Origin: Amycolatopsis sp. NBC_01480
Lineage (GTDB): Bacteria; Actinomycetota; Actinomycetes; Mycobacteriales; Pseudonocardiaceae
Length of the DNA: 64,000 bases
Assembly: GCF_036227205.1 (NCBI RefSeq)
Contig: NZ_CP109442.1
Coordinates: 4,278,001-4,342,000, forward strand
Direction: 5' to 3'
Below, in pieces: positions 53,152 through 61,483 of the stretch (the first letter of the stretch is position 1; every line of letters starts with the position of its first letter). The notes under the pieces are model-generated. The model searched no databases. It was not told where the DNA came from and saw only the letters and a program-made list of their open reading frames with translations. The position numbers were made by a program, and so were the translations under genes.

Positions 53152-53937
53152 GTGAGCGAAGAGTCTGAGTTTCCCGACGGCCAGTACCCGGAGCGCCCGG
53201 TGGAGCGCCACAAGGGACCGGTGGTGCTGCGGCGCGACCGTCGTGACCAGGGCAGCACCACCGATCAGCGGCTGCTGGACGCCCGCGGCCCGAGCGACTG
53301 GGTGCACACCGACCCGTGGCGGGTGCTCCGCATCCAAGCCGAGTTCGTGGAGGGCTTCGGCGCGCTGGCGGAGGTGCCGCGCGCGGTGACCGTGTTCGGC
53401 TCCGCGCGGACCAAGCGCGACCACCCCGAGTACGAGCTGGGCCGCCGGATCGGCGGCGCGCTGGCCGCGGCCGGCTTCGCGGTGATGACCGGCGGCGGGC
53501 CGGGCGCGATGGAGGCGGTGAACCGCGGCGCGGCCGAGGCCGGCGGGTTCTCGGTGGGCCTGGGCATCGAGCTGCCGTTCGAGCAGGGCCTGAACCCGTG
53601 GGTCGACCTCGGCGTGAACTTCCGCTACTTCTTCGCGCGCAAGACGATGTTCGTCAAGTACTCGCAGGCGTTCATCTGCCTGCCGGGCGGCTTCGGCACG
53701 CTGGACGAGCTGTTCGAGGCGCTGACGCTGGTCCAGACCAAGAAGGTGACCAAGTTCCCGGTGGTGCTGTTCGGCACCGAGTACTGGGGCGGGCTGTACG
53801 ACTGGATCGCCAAGTCCGTGCTGGAGGGTGGGAAGATCGGCGAGAAGGATCTCAAACTGCTGCACCTGACCGACGACATCGACGACGCTGTGCGGGTGGT
53901 GCAGGAGTCGTACCAGGCCTGGGAGGATACGCACTGA
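53152..53937 (+). CDS. LOG/TIGR00730 family nucleoside 5'-monophosphate phosphoribohydrolase, long form
   Basis: A 261-residue Rossmann-like protein. The N-terminal 75 residues are a charged extension absent from short LOG proteins. The core contains [35 protein letters not shown] and the diagnostic catalytic motif [25 protein letters not shown] enzymes release adenine-type bases from cytokinin riboside monophosphates; the physiological bacterial role is often unclear. A GTG at 53152 starts the frame. The next gene, a short LOG paralogue, begins on its stop codon. Confidence 0.92.
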   Translation: MSEESEFPDGQYPERPVERHKGPVVLRRDRRDQGSTTDQRLLDARGPSDWVHTDPWRVLRIQAEFVEGFGALAEVPRAVTVFGSARTKRDHPEYELGRRIGGALAAAGFAVMTGGGPGAMEAVNRGAAEAGGFSVGLGIELPFEQGLNPWVDLGVNFRYFFARKTMFVKYSQAFICLPGGFGTLDELFEALTLVQTKKVTKFPVVLFGTEYWGGLYDWIAKSVLEGGKIGEKDLKLLHLTDDIDDAVRVVQESYQAWEDTH

Positions 53938-54476
53938 TGCGGGTTTGTGTGTTCTGCGGCTCTTCGATGGGCCTTTCGCCGGTGTACGCGGAGGCGGCGA
54001 CCGCGCTGGGCAAAGAGCTGGCGCAGCGCGGGATCGGGCTGGTCTACGGCGGCGCGAGCGTCGGCACCATGGGCGCGGTGGCCGACGCGGCGCTGGCCGC
54101 GGGCGGCGAGGTGATCGGCGTGATCCCGGAGGCGCTGTCCCAGGTGGAGATCGCGCACGCCGGGCTGACCGAGCTGCACGTCGTCCCGGACATGCACCAG
54201 CGCAAGGCGAAGATGGCCGCGCTGTCCGACGCGTTCCTCGCGCTGCCGGGCGGGGCGGGCACGCTGGAGGAGCTGTTCGAGGTCTGGACCTGGGCCCAGC
54301 TCGGCCTGCACGCCAAGCCGATCGGGCTGGTCGACGTCGCCGGGTACTACGCGCCGCTGATGTCGTTCGCCGAGCACATGGTGACGGAAGGCTTCCTCGG
54401 CACCGGCTACCGCGACCTCCTCACGATCGACGCCGACGCCACGAAGCTGCTCGACCGTTTTGGGATGACTGCCTGA
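53937..54476 (+). CDS. LOG/TIGR00730 family protein, short form
   Basis: A 179-residue canonical LOG protein: [82 protein letters not shown]. The catalytic Arg/Glu pair (MHQRK and PGGxGTxxE) is intact, so phosphoribohydrolase activity is expected. The ATG overlaps the stop of the long LOG gene by one base (TGATG), implying translational reinitiation and a functional pair. Its mycobacterial homologue near dapD-dapE is Rv1205 (recalled). Confidence 0.93.
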   Translation: MRVCVFCGSSMGLSPVYAEAATALGKELAQRGIGLVYGGASVGTMGAVADAALAAGGEVIGVIPEALSQVEIAHAGLTELHVVPDMHQRKAKMAALSDAFLALPGGAGTLEELFEVWTWAQLGLHAKPIGLVDVAGYYAPLMSFAEHMVTEGFLGTGYRDLLTIDADATKLLDRFGMTA

Positions 54477-54748
54477 CTTCGTCCGCTGACCCGGGTTTTC
54501 GGCTCCCGGCGTACCAGGGCCGCCGGGCCGGGTGCGTGAGTGACCGGCCGCACCACCGGTACGATACGAAAATACTTCGAGTTCCAGCCGGACCGAAGGT
54601 GGGGACACCTTCACCCGCCTCGCTGTGACCAGTCGAGTTCGGTGGGTAAAGCCAGGTCAACCGCGGCAGACCTTGCCGTGGTCGGATCGGCTCCGGTCGT
54701 CAAGGTCGGGCTGTCCCGCCGACAGAGCGCACGGAATGAGGTTCGACG

Positions 54749-55693
54749 GTGGCGGTCCTGCTGGTGTTGCTCGCCGCCGCCGTCAGCGGGCTGGGCCTGG
54801 TGCTGCTGCGCAAGGCGAACCAGTCCGAGCCGGAGCGGCCCGGGTTCTCGTGGGCGCAGCTGTGGCTGATGATCCGGCACCGCCCGCTCTGGCTGGCCGG
54901 GATCGCCACCATGCTGGCCGAGTTCGGGCTGCACGCGCTCGCCCTGTCGCAGAGCACGGTCACCACGGTGCAGCTGCTGGTGGTCATGGAGCTGCCGTTC
55001 ACGCTCATCCTGTCCCAGCTGATCCTCGGCGGACGCCTGCGTTACCGGGAATGGGCGGCGATCGCGTCGATGACGCTCGGCCTCGTCGTGCTGCTGCTGG
55101 CCCTTTCGCCGCACGGCGGCCACGCGGACGAGGTCCCGCTGGGCACCTGGCTGATCGGGCTCGGCGTCACGGTCGCGGCGGTCGCCGGGATCCTGCTGGC
55201 CTCGCGGTGGGCCGGGCGGGTGGCCCGCACGGCGCTGGCCGGGATCGCCGCCGGCATGGGCGCCGGGCTGATCGCCGTGGTGGTCAAACCGGTCACGGCG
55301 GCGGTGGGGCACGGCGTGGGGGCGCTGGTCACCACCTGGCAGACCTGGGCGCTGATCCTGGTCAGCGCGGCGGCGTTCGTCTTGCTGCAGAACGCTTTGC
55401 AGGCCGGGCGGCTGGTCGCCTCGCAGCCGGGCATCACCCTCGCCAACCCCGTGGTGGCGGTCCTCTGGGGCGTGCTCGTGTTCCACGAACAGGTGCGGGG
55501 CGGGTGGTGGCTGCTCGGCGCGGCGCTGGGGGCGGTGCTGCTCGCGGTCGGCGCGGCGCTGCTGTCCGGTTCCCCGCTGCTCGACGGCTACCACGAAGCA
55601 CCCGAAGACGAGGAACTGCGGACGTTGGCCCCGGTGCTGGCCATCGCCGAAGAGGACCCGGACGAGTCGGACGTTTCACGAAGCTACGCATGA
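54749..55693 (+). CDS. DMT/EamA-type membrane transporter
   Basis: A 314-residue polytopic protein with nine to ten hydrophobic helices in two related halves, e.g. VLLVLLAAAVSGLGLVLL, TTVQLLVVMELPFTLILSQLIL and TLANPVVAVLWGVLVFHEQVRGGWWLLGAALGAVLLAVGAALL. The last segment fits the EamA end-of-domain pattern. It ends in an acidic cytoplasmic tail (APEDEELRTLAPVLAIAEEDPDESD). GAGG precedes the GTG by six bases. Substrates of this superfamily range from amino acids to nucleotide sugars; an export role for a product of the nearby P450-NRPS genes is speculation. Confidence 0.85.
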   Translation: MAVLLVLLAAAVSGLGLVLLRKANQSEPERPGFSWAQLWLMIRHRPLWLAGIATMLAEFGLHALALSQSTVTTVQLLVVMELPFTLILSQLILGGRLRYREWAAIASMTLGLVVLLLALSPHGGHADEVPLGTWLIGLGVTVAAVAGILLASRWAGRVARTALAGIAAGMGAGLIAVVVKPVTAAVGHGVGALVTTWQTWALILVSAAAFVLLQNALQAGRLVASQPGITLANPVVAVLWGVLVFHEQVRGGWWLLGAALGAVLLAVGAALLSGSPLLDGYHEAPEDEELRTLAPVLAIAEEDPDESDVSRSYA

Positions 55694-55742
55694 AGGCGGG
55701 CCGCTCCGGCGCGCGTTGACTCACGGTGAAGAGGAATCCTTG

Positions 55743-56522
55743 ATGTCGCAGGCGATCGGCTGGAACAACTTCGTCGACACCGAAGCGGAGGCGGAGCGCC
55801 GGCGGCTGCTCCTGCTGGAGCGGATCTTCGACCCGTTCAGCCTCCGGCAGCTCGACGACCTCGGGGTCCAGCCAGGCTGGCAGTGCCTGGAAGTCGGCGC
55901 CGGCGCGGGTTCGGTGGCCCGGCGGATGGCCGAGCTGGCCGGGCCCGAGAACGTGGTGGCGACGGACCTGAGCCTCAAGTTCCTCGGCCCGCTGGCCGAT
56001 CTCGGCGTGACGGTGCTGCACCACGACGTCACCACCGATGACGCGCCCGGCGAGTTCGACCTCATCCACACCCGCTTCGTGCTCGACCACCTGCCCTCGC
56101 GGGAAGCGGTGATCAAGCGGATGGCGTCGTGGCTCAAGCCCGGCGGGTGGCTGCTGCTCGAGATCGGCACGACGATGCCCGAACTGGCCTCGCACCCGGC
56201 GACCCGCCGGTCCATGGCGGTGCTGACGCAGGTCATGACCGAGCGCGTCGGGACGGCCGCGGACTGGGCCCGCACGCTGCCGATCCCGCTGGAGGCGGCC
56301 GGGCTGGCCGACTGCTCGGCGGAGGGGTCGATCGTGCCGGCCCGCGGCGGCCAGGATCTGGCGCACTGGCTGATGAACACCACCAAACTGGTCGAGCAGC
56401 ACGCGCTGGACACCGGCCTGATCACCCGCGAGGAACTCGACGAGGCGTTCGCGATGTACCAGACGCCGTCCTTTGTGGACTACACCTGGATGACCGTGGC
56501 GGCCCGCGGGCGCCGGGACTGA
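55743..56522 (+). CDS. SAM-dependent methyltransferase
   Basis: A 259-residue class I methyltransferase. The SAM-binding motif is CLEVGAGAGSVARRMAEL, with the acidic ribose-binding position in VVATDLS, then DLIHTRFVLDHLPSREAVIKRMASWLKPGGWLLLEIGTT. The C-terminal half has no identifying features beyond VDYTWMTVAARGRR. It resembles methyltransferases of secondary metabolism. The ATG at 55743 follows GAAGAGGAA. It converges on the P450 gene across a long palindrome and follows the EamA transporter on the same strand by 49 bases; it may belong with either. Confidence 0.88.
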   Translation: MSQAIGWNNFVDTEAEAERRRLLLLERIFDPFSLRQLDDLGVQPGWQCLEVGAGAGSVARRMAELAGPENVVATDLSLKFLGPLADLGVTVLHHDVTTDDAPGEFDLIHTRFVLDHLPSREAVIKRMASWLKPGGWLLLEIGTTMPELASHPATRRSMAVLTQVMTERVGTAADWARTLPIPLEAAGLADCSAEGSIVPARGGQDLAHWLMNTTKLVEQHALDTGLITREELDEAFAMYQTPSFVDYTWMTVAARGRRD

Positions 56523-56535
56523 GCCGGGTCCGACG

Positions 56536-56586
56536 CCGTCAAGGACTCTTTACCGGCGTCGGACGCGGGCAAGGACTCCTTGACGG
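56536..56586. repeat. Palindromic element, family B copy 1
   Basis: A 51-base imperfect palindrome with perfect 10-base outer arms (CCGTCAAGGA and TCCTTGACGG) and a mostly paired interior. It lies exactly between the stop codons of the convergent methyltransferase and P450 genes, so probably terminates both. Its right half shares 23 of 26 bases with the copy at 63908. Confidence 0.8.
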
Positions 56587-57783
56587 TCACCGCGCCGGGG
56601 TCAGGCGCACCGGCAGATGCCGGACGCCCCAGGTGAAGTTCGACGCGGTGTAATCCGGTTCCCCGGTCTGCTCGATCGAGTCGACCCCGGCGACGAGTTC
56701 CTCGAGGAAGACCGAAAGCTCCAGCCGCGCGAGGCGGGCGCCGAGGCACTGGTGCCGTCCGCCGCCGAACGAGAGGTGCTTGTTCGGGGTGCGGGCCAGG
56801 TCGAACCGTTCCGGGTCGGTGAAGACGGCCTCGTCGCGGTTGGCCGAGACGTTCCAGACCGTCACGCGGTCGCCTTCGGCGATGTCGGTGCCGGCGATCC
56901 GGGCGGGCCGGGTGGCGGTGCGCAGGACGTGCACGCCCGGCGTGGTCCACCGGAGCACCTCCTCGATCGCGGTCGGCAGGATCGAGCGGCCCTCGGTGCG
57001 TAGTTTTTCCCACTGGGACGGGTTTTCCAGCAGCGCGAGCACCGCGCCGCCGGCGGAGTAGCGGGTGGTCTCGTTGCCGCCGGCGAGCACGCCGTTGCAG
57101 TTGACGACGATCTCCTCGTCCGAGAGCAGCCGCGTCTCACCCGGCACCGAAGTGGCCCGCCGGTCGTGCGCGATGCGGCTGACGAAGTCGTCGCCCGGGG
57201 ACGCGCGCCGCTCGGTCACCAGTTCCGAGAAATACAGGAAGATCTCGGCGTGCGCGGCCAGCCGGCTCTGCTCGTCCTCGCCCTCGAAGGCGGCGTTCAT
57301 CGTGCCGCCCAGCCAGTCCCACTCCTCGCGCGGGACGCCCATCAGCGCGCAGACGACCCGGGTCGGGACCCGTCGCGCCAGGTCGACGATGTCGATTTCC
57401 CGGTCCCGCAGCGCCTCGGCCAGCAGCTCCCGCACCACCCGCCGGATCAGGTCCTCGGCGTGCGGGATCTCGGCCGGCGAGAAACCCTTGGCCAGCACGC
57501 GTTTGAGCTGCGAGTGGTCCGGCGGGTCCGAGACGATCAGCATCCGCTGGGTCACCGCGGCCACCGCCGCCGGGTTGGTCTCCAGGCGCATCCCGTTGCG
57601 GGAGCTGAAGGTCTCCCAGTCGTGGTAGACGCCGAGCGCGTCCTCGTACCGGGTCACCGCCCAGAAGCCCGGGCCGTCGAGCTCGGGGTGCCAGTGCACC
57701 GGGTCGTTTTCGCGCAGCCAGGCCAGGTCCTGCCAGAAGCCGGTGCCGGAAAACGCCTTCTGGTCGGTGAGGTCGATCAGCAC
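56587..57783 (-). CDS. Cytochrome P450, probable carrier-bound amino acid hydroxylase
   Basis: A 398-residue soluble bacterial P450. The I-helix oxygen-activation motif is AGGNETTR (234-241), with Glu where Asp is commoner; ExxR is E275-R278; the heme loop is FGGGRHQCLG with ligand Cys346. Its GTG start overlaps the end of the A-T-TE synthetase by seven bases, so the two are translated together. This pairing (one-module NRPS plus P450) is typical of systems that beta-hydroxylate an amino acid while it is bound to the carrier protein, as in NovH/NovI and NikP1/NikQ (recalled). That role here is inferred. fdxA is about 15 kb away; no dedicated reductase is adjacent. Confidence 0.92.
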   Translation of the reverse strand: MLIDLTDQKAFSGTGFWQDLAWLRENDPVHWHPELDGPGFWAVTRYEDALGVYHDWETFSSRNGMRLETNPAAVAAVTQRMLIVSDPPDHSQLKRVLAKGFSPAEIPHAEDLIRRVVRELLAEALRDREIDIVDLARRVPTRVVCALMGVPREEWDWLGGTMNAAFEGEDEQSRLAAHAEIFLYFSELVTERRASPGDDFVSRIAHDRRATSVPGETRLLSDEEIVVNCNGVLAGGNETTRYSAGGAVLALLENPSQWEKLRTEGRSILPTAIEEVLRWTTPGVHVLRTATRPARIAGTDIAEGDRVTVWNVSANRDEAVFTDPERFDLARTPNKHLSFGGGRHQCLGARLARLELSVFLEELVAGVDSIEQTGEPDYTASNFTWGVRHLPVRLTPAR

Positions 57784-60272
57784 GAGGCACCCCCGGCGGT
57801 CAGCAGCTTCGCCAGCAGCGGCAGGGTCGTGCCGGCCAGCTCGGTGCCGAACATGTGGCCGCCGTCGAACTGCCGGCGGTGGAATTCCTTGGCGGTGTAA
57901 GAACTCCACTCGTCCAGTGACGCCGACGTGACCAGCTTGTCGGTGTCGCCGCCCCACACGTGGACGGCCGAGTCCAGCCGGGTTTCGGCGGGCAGGACGA
58001 AGGTCGAGGCCAGCGCACCGTCCTTGCGCATGATGCCGAGGGTGTACTCCCGGGCGTCCTCGTCCAGCGCCTTGACTTCCGCGGGGCTGTTGTCCAGCAG
58101 CTTCTGGATGACGGCGTCGCTGCCGTACCGGTCGCTGTTGCCGGCCCAGGTGTGCGGCGGGTCGCTGGCCGCGATCACCAGCGCGGCCGGTGGCCGTCCG
58201 CGTTCGCCCAGCCGGCGCGCGACCTCGTAGCCCAGCAGGCCGCCGAAGCTCTCCCCGAACACGATCAGCGGGGCCGTGGGCGAGACCAGCCCGGCGACCT
58301 CGGCCGCCACGGCTTCGGCCGCTTCGGCCATTGTGGACGGATGCTCCTCGCGCCAGCGGTTCTCCCGCCCGGGAAGCTGGACGCCGACCACGGAAACTTC
58401 GTCGCCGAGCCGGTCCTGCCAGGAGCGGTAACGGCCGCAGCCGGCACCGCCGTGAGCCAGACACAGCAGCGTCGGACGCTGGGCGGGCTCGGGGTGCCAG
58501 GCAACCAGCCACGACGCCGGGCGCACGCTCTCGGTCTTCGGCTCTGTTCGCCGGTCCAGTTCGCGCGCGAGCATGGCTGGGGTCGGGTTGGCCAGCAGGA
58601 CGGTGATGGAGAACCGGACGCCGGGGGACCGGCGCAGCGCCGCCACGGCTCTCGCCGCGAGCAGGGAATGGCCACCCAGCTCGAAAAAGTCGGCGTCGAC
58701 GTCGGTGACCGGGCGCTCCAGCAGCTCGCTCCAGGCCGCGCACACCTCCATTTCCCTGGGGGTACTCGGCGCTCGTCCGGTCGACGCGTGCGCTTCGGCG
58801 GACGCCCGGCTCAGCGCAGCCCGGTCCACCTTGCCGTTGGCCGTGGCGGGCAGCGTGGACACGAAGTCGACCACGGCGGGGACCAGGTGCTCGGGCAGCT
58901 TGGCGCGGCAGTGTTCCCGGACCATCGCGGCGCCGGCGGTGAGGTCGTGCCCGGCCGCCACGACGGCGGCGAGGCCCAGCGCCGCACCGGATTCCAGGAC
59001 GAACGCGGCCGCCGTGGTGATCGCGGGCAGCTCCTCGACGACCTTCTCCAGCTCCGCCGGCTCGATCCGGAAACCACGCACCTTCACCTGGTCGTCGGTG
59101 CGGCCGAGGTAGTCGAGCTGGCCGTCCGGCCGGGCCGAGACCAGGTCGCCGGTCCGGTAGAGCCGGTCGGCGATCCCCGGCACAGCCACAAAACGCTCGG
59201 CGGTCAGCGCCGGCTGGTCGTGGTAGCCCCGGGCGAGGGCGTCGCCGCCGATATACAGCTCACCCGGCGTCCCCTCCGGAACGGGCCGCCAGTCCTCGTC
59301 GAGCACAAAGGTCCGGTATCCGGCCGGTGCGCGGCCGATCGTCGACACGTCGTCGCCGCGGGCGGTGTCGGCCCAGGTCGCGGCCATGGTGGCTTCGGTC
59401 GGGCCGTACACGTTGAGCACGCGGTGGTTCGCCGCCAGCAGCTCGGCCAGGCCGCGGGGACAGCGTTCCCCGGCGACGACCACCACTTCCGCGGTCGACA
59501 AAGCGTCCGTGCAGGCGGCCATCAGCGACGGGGTCAGCACCACCGTGCGCGGGCCGATCGCGGCGATGCGCTGGGCCAGGTCGACCTCGTCGGTGCGCTC
59601 GTCGGTGAGGTCGATGATCGCGGTGCCCTGCCCGTGCAGCAGGTGCAGCAGGGTGCACCACAGCCAGCCGTCGAACGCGGGGGACAGCGCGTTGACGCCC
59701 ATCCCGCCCGGCGTGAGGCCGATTTCCGCCAGCGCCGCAAGGAAAACGCCCAGGCCGCCGTAAGTGATCTCGACGCCCTTGGGCCGTCCGGTGGTACCGG
59801 AGGTGTAGACGATGTACGCGACTTCGCCGGGTTCGGCGGACACAGCCTCTGGTGCGGCGGCGGTTTCCGGCGCGGTTTCGGGATCGACCCTGCGCCGGTC
59901 ACCGGCAACCGGCGCAGCCTCGTGGGCCAGCAGCACCTCGACGCCGGCGTCGTCGAGGACGAAGGCGAGCCGTTCGGCCGGGTGGCGGTCGTCGAGCAGC
60001 ACGGCGGTCGCGCCGAGCCGCCAGACGGCGAGCAGGCCGGCCGCGGCGAGCCGGGAGCGGCCGATGGCCACCCCGACCACGGTGCCCGCCCCGGTTCCGG
60101 CTTCAGCCAGCGCCGAGGCGATCGACGCCGTGTGCCGGGCCAGCCCGCGGAAGTCGAGCGTCCCGTCGGGCGCGGCGAAGGCGGTCCCGGCGGGGGTGCG
60201 CTCGGCCCACCTGTCCACCGCGTCGAACAACCGTGCCAGGTCGTCGTGGACTGCTGAGGCGCTGACGGGCAT
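57777..60272 (-). CDS. Single-module NRPS: adenylation-thiolation-thioesterase
   Basis: About 831 residues from the ATG at 60272 (alternatives at 60284 and a TTG at 60338). The adenylation domain has A3 YTSGTTGRPKG (156-166), A5 YGPTE (289), A7 YRTGD (372), A8 RGFRIEPAELE and A10 NGKVDR (479). The carrier domain has FFELGGHSLLA with the phosphopantetheine Ser536. A thioesterase follows: GESFGG with Ser675, acid in GGDTDK, His806 in GGHMFG, of the type II-like class (LCLAHGGAG). There is no condensation domain. My manual specificity code reads D-G-W-L-V-A-V-M-A-K, which I cannot link to a substrate. It should load one amino acid, present it to the overlapping P450 and release it. Confidence 0.93.
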   Translation of the reverse strand: MPVSASAVHDDLARLFDAVDRWAERTPAGTAFAAPDGTLDFRGLARHTASIASALAEAGTGAGTVVGVAIGRSRLAAAGLLAVWRLGATAVLLDDRHPAERLAFVLDDAGVEVLLAHEAAPVAGDRRRVDPETAPETAAAPEAVSAEPGEVAYIVYTSGTTGRPKGVEITYGGLGVFLAALAEIGLTPGGMGVNALSPAFDGWLWCTLLHLLHGQGTAIIDLTDERTDEVDLAQRIAAIGPRTVVLTPSLMAACTDALSTAEVVVVAGERCPRGLAELLAANHRVLNVYGPTEATMAATWADTARGDDVSTIGRAPAGYRTFVLDEDWRPVPEGTPGELYIGGDALARGYHDQPALTAERFVAVPGIADRLYRTGDLVSARPDGQLDYLGRTDDQVKVRGFRIEPAELEKVVEELPAITTAAAFVLESGAALGLAAVVAAGHDLTAGAAMVREHCRAKLPEHLVPAVVDFVSTLPATANGKVDRAALSRASAEAHASTGRAPSTPREMEVCAAWSELLERPVTDVDADFFELGGHSLLAARAVAALRRSPGVRFSITVLLANPTPAMLARELDRRTEPKTESVRPASWLVAWHPEPAQRPTLLCLAHGGAGCGRYRSWQDRLGDEVSVVGVQLPGRENRWREEHPSTMAEAAEAVAAEVAGLVSPTAPLIVFGESFGGLLGYEVARRLGERGRPPAALVIAASDPPHTWAGNSDRYGSDAVIQKLLDNSPAEVKALDEDAREYTLGIMRKDGALASTFVLPAETRLDSAVHVWGGDTDKLVTSASLDEWSSYTAKEFHRRQFDGGHMFGTELAGTTLPLLAKLLTAGGASC

Positions 60273-60753
60273 GCGGGTTCCCATCCGTGGAAGGGCGAAG
60301 GCGGCGACAGCCGGCACCGCGAATTCCCGGAACCGCAAGGGAGTCGTGAACCGGAACGAATGCCGGTGACGGCGGGTGAGAGGTTACTGACGCAGTGCGC
60401 GGGTGGCAATACCGATTAGCGATATTCGCCTTCTTGTCCCGCTGTCTTTCCGCCTGAGTAGTCGGTCCTTACTGGACTGGACCATCTGGCGTAACCGGAG
60501 AAAGTAGTGTTTTCCGGTGAATGCGCCTGTGGCACCCGCGGTCCGGCTGTCACGGTCCCGACCAGCGGTGCTACTGGTGAGTATGACCGAACTCCGACCG
60601 GTGCGCCAGGGCTGGAAAACCGATCCCGCGTTATCGGCCGTGAACCTATTGTCCGGTCTGTCACGGTCGTGTTGTTTCCCGCGGGGCCATTTCCGTTCGG
60701 CCAGGTCACGGCACAACCGCGCCGATATTTACCCGGGTAATGGCCGGAAGAGG
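60273..60753. other. 481-bp intergenic region upstream of the NRPS
   Basis: No credible gene is seen; short frames on both strands lack the usual codon bias. It should carry the promoter for the NRPS-P450 unit. CTGTCACGGTC occurs at 60547 and 60658, 111 bases apart; a third copy is at 30850, before a glycosyltransferase gene. The segment is less G/C-rich than its flanks. Confidence 0.5.
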
Positions 60754-61428
60754 TCAGGCGGCACCTTCGTCGGGGCGTTTGTGATAACGGTCCACGTACT
60801 CCTGGCCGGACAGCTCCAGGATCATGTACATGATTTCGTCGGTGACCGAGCGGCGAATGGCCGAAGACGAGTCCTGGCCCTCGTAGCGGGAGAAGTCCAG
60901 CGGCTCGCCGAAGACGACCTTGATCTTGGCCGGCCGGGGGATCTTCGCGCCGCCGGGCTGGATGCCCTCGGTGCCGAACAGGGCGACCGGGACGACCTTG
61001 GCACCGGTCGAGAGGGCCAGTGCGGCCACGCCGGTGTGGCCGCGGTGCAGCCGGCCGTCCAGCGAGCGGGTGCCCTCGGGGTAGATGGCGAAGACGCCGC
61101 CCGCCTCCAGCACCTTGCGGCCCGCCTCCAGGGCGGCGAGGCCGGCCTGGGCGTTGCCGCGCTCGACCGGGACGTAGCCCAGCGCGTCGAGCGACTTGGC
61201 GATGAACCGTCCTTTGAGGCCCTTGCCGGTGAAGTACTCCGCCTTGCCCAGGAACCGGACCTGGCGCGGGGTGGTGAAGGTGATCACACCGGTGTCGAGC
61301 GCCGCCCGGTGGTTGGAGGCCAGCAGCACCGGGCCTTCGGCCGGGATGTTCGCCAGGCCCTCGACCCGCGGGCGGTAGAGCACGCGGACCAGCGGGCCGA
61401 CGACGAAACGGAGGAGCAGGGGCAGCAA
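60754..61428 (-). CDS. 1-acyl-sn-glycerol-3-phosphate acyltransferase
   Basis: A 224-residue PlsC-type acyltransferase of membrane phospholipid synthesis. The catalytic HX4D is in SNHRAALD, with VRFLGKAEYFTGKGLKGRFIAKSLDALGYVPVER and the substrate-binding YPEGTRS. The N-terminal LLPLLLRFVVGPLVRVLYRP probably associates with the membrane. GGAGGGAG five bases before the TTG at 61428 decides the start. It is divergent from gpgS. Actinomycete homologues are often annotated as generic lysophosphatidate acyltransferases. Confidence 0.92.
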   Translation of the reverse strand: MLPLLLRFVVGPLVRVLYRPRVEGLANIPAEGPVLLASNHRAALDTGVITFTTPRQVRFLGKAEYFTGKGLKGRFIAKSLDALGYVPVERGNAQAGLAALEAGRKVLEAGGVFAIYPEGTRSLDGRLHRGHTGVAALALSTGAKVVPVALFGTEGIQPGGAKIPRPAKIKVVFGEPLDFSRYEGQDSSSAIRRSVTDEIMYMILELSGQEYVDRYHKRPDEGAA

Positions 61429-61483
61429 GGGGTCTCCCTCCAGTGGGGCCGGGCGGCTTCCCCAGCATGGCACGATCGGCCGC

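Noticed and set aside
57784..58743. Upstream extension of the P450 frame into the NRPS
   Set aside because: It is an out-of-frame reading within the thioesterase region; the P450 N-terminus starts normally at the GTG at 57783.
60384..60740. Frames on both strands in the NRPS upstream region
   Set aside because: They have low codon bias and overlap each other without motifs; treated as non-coding.
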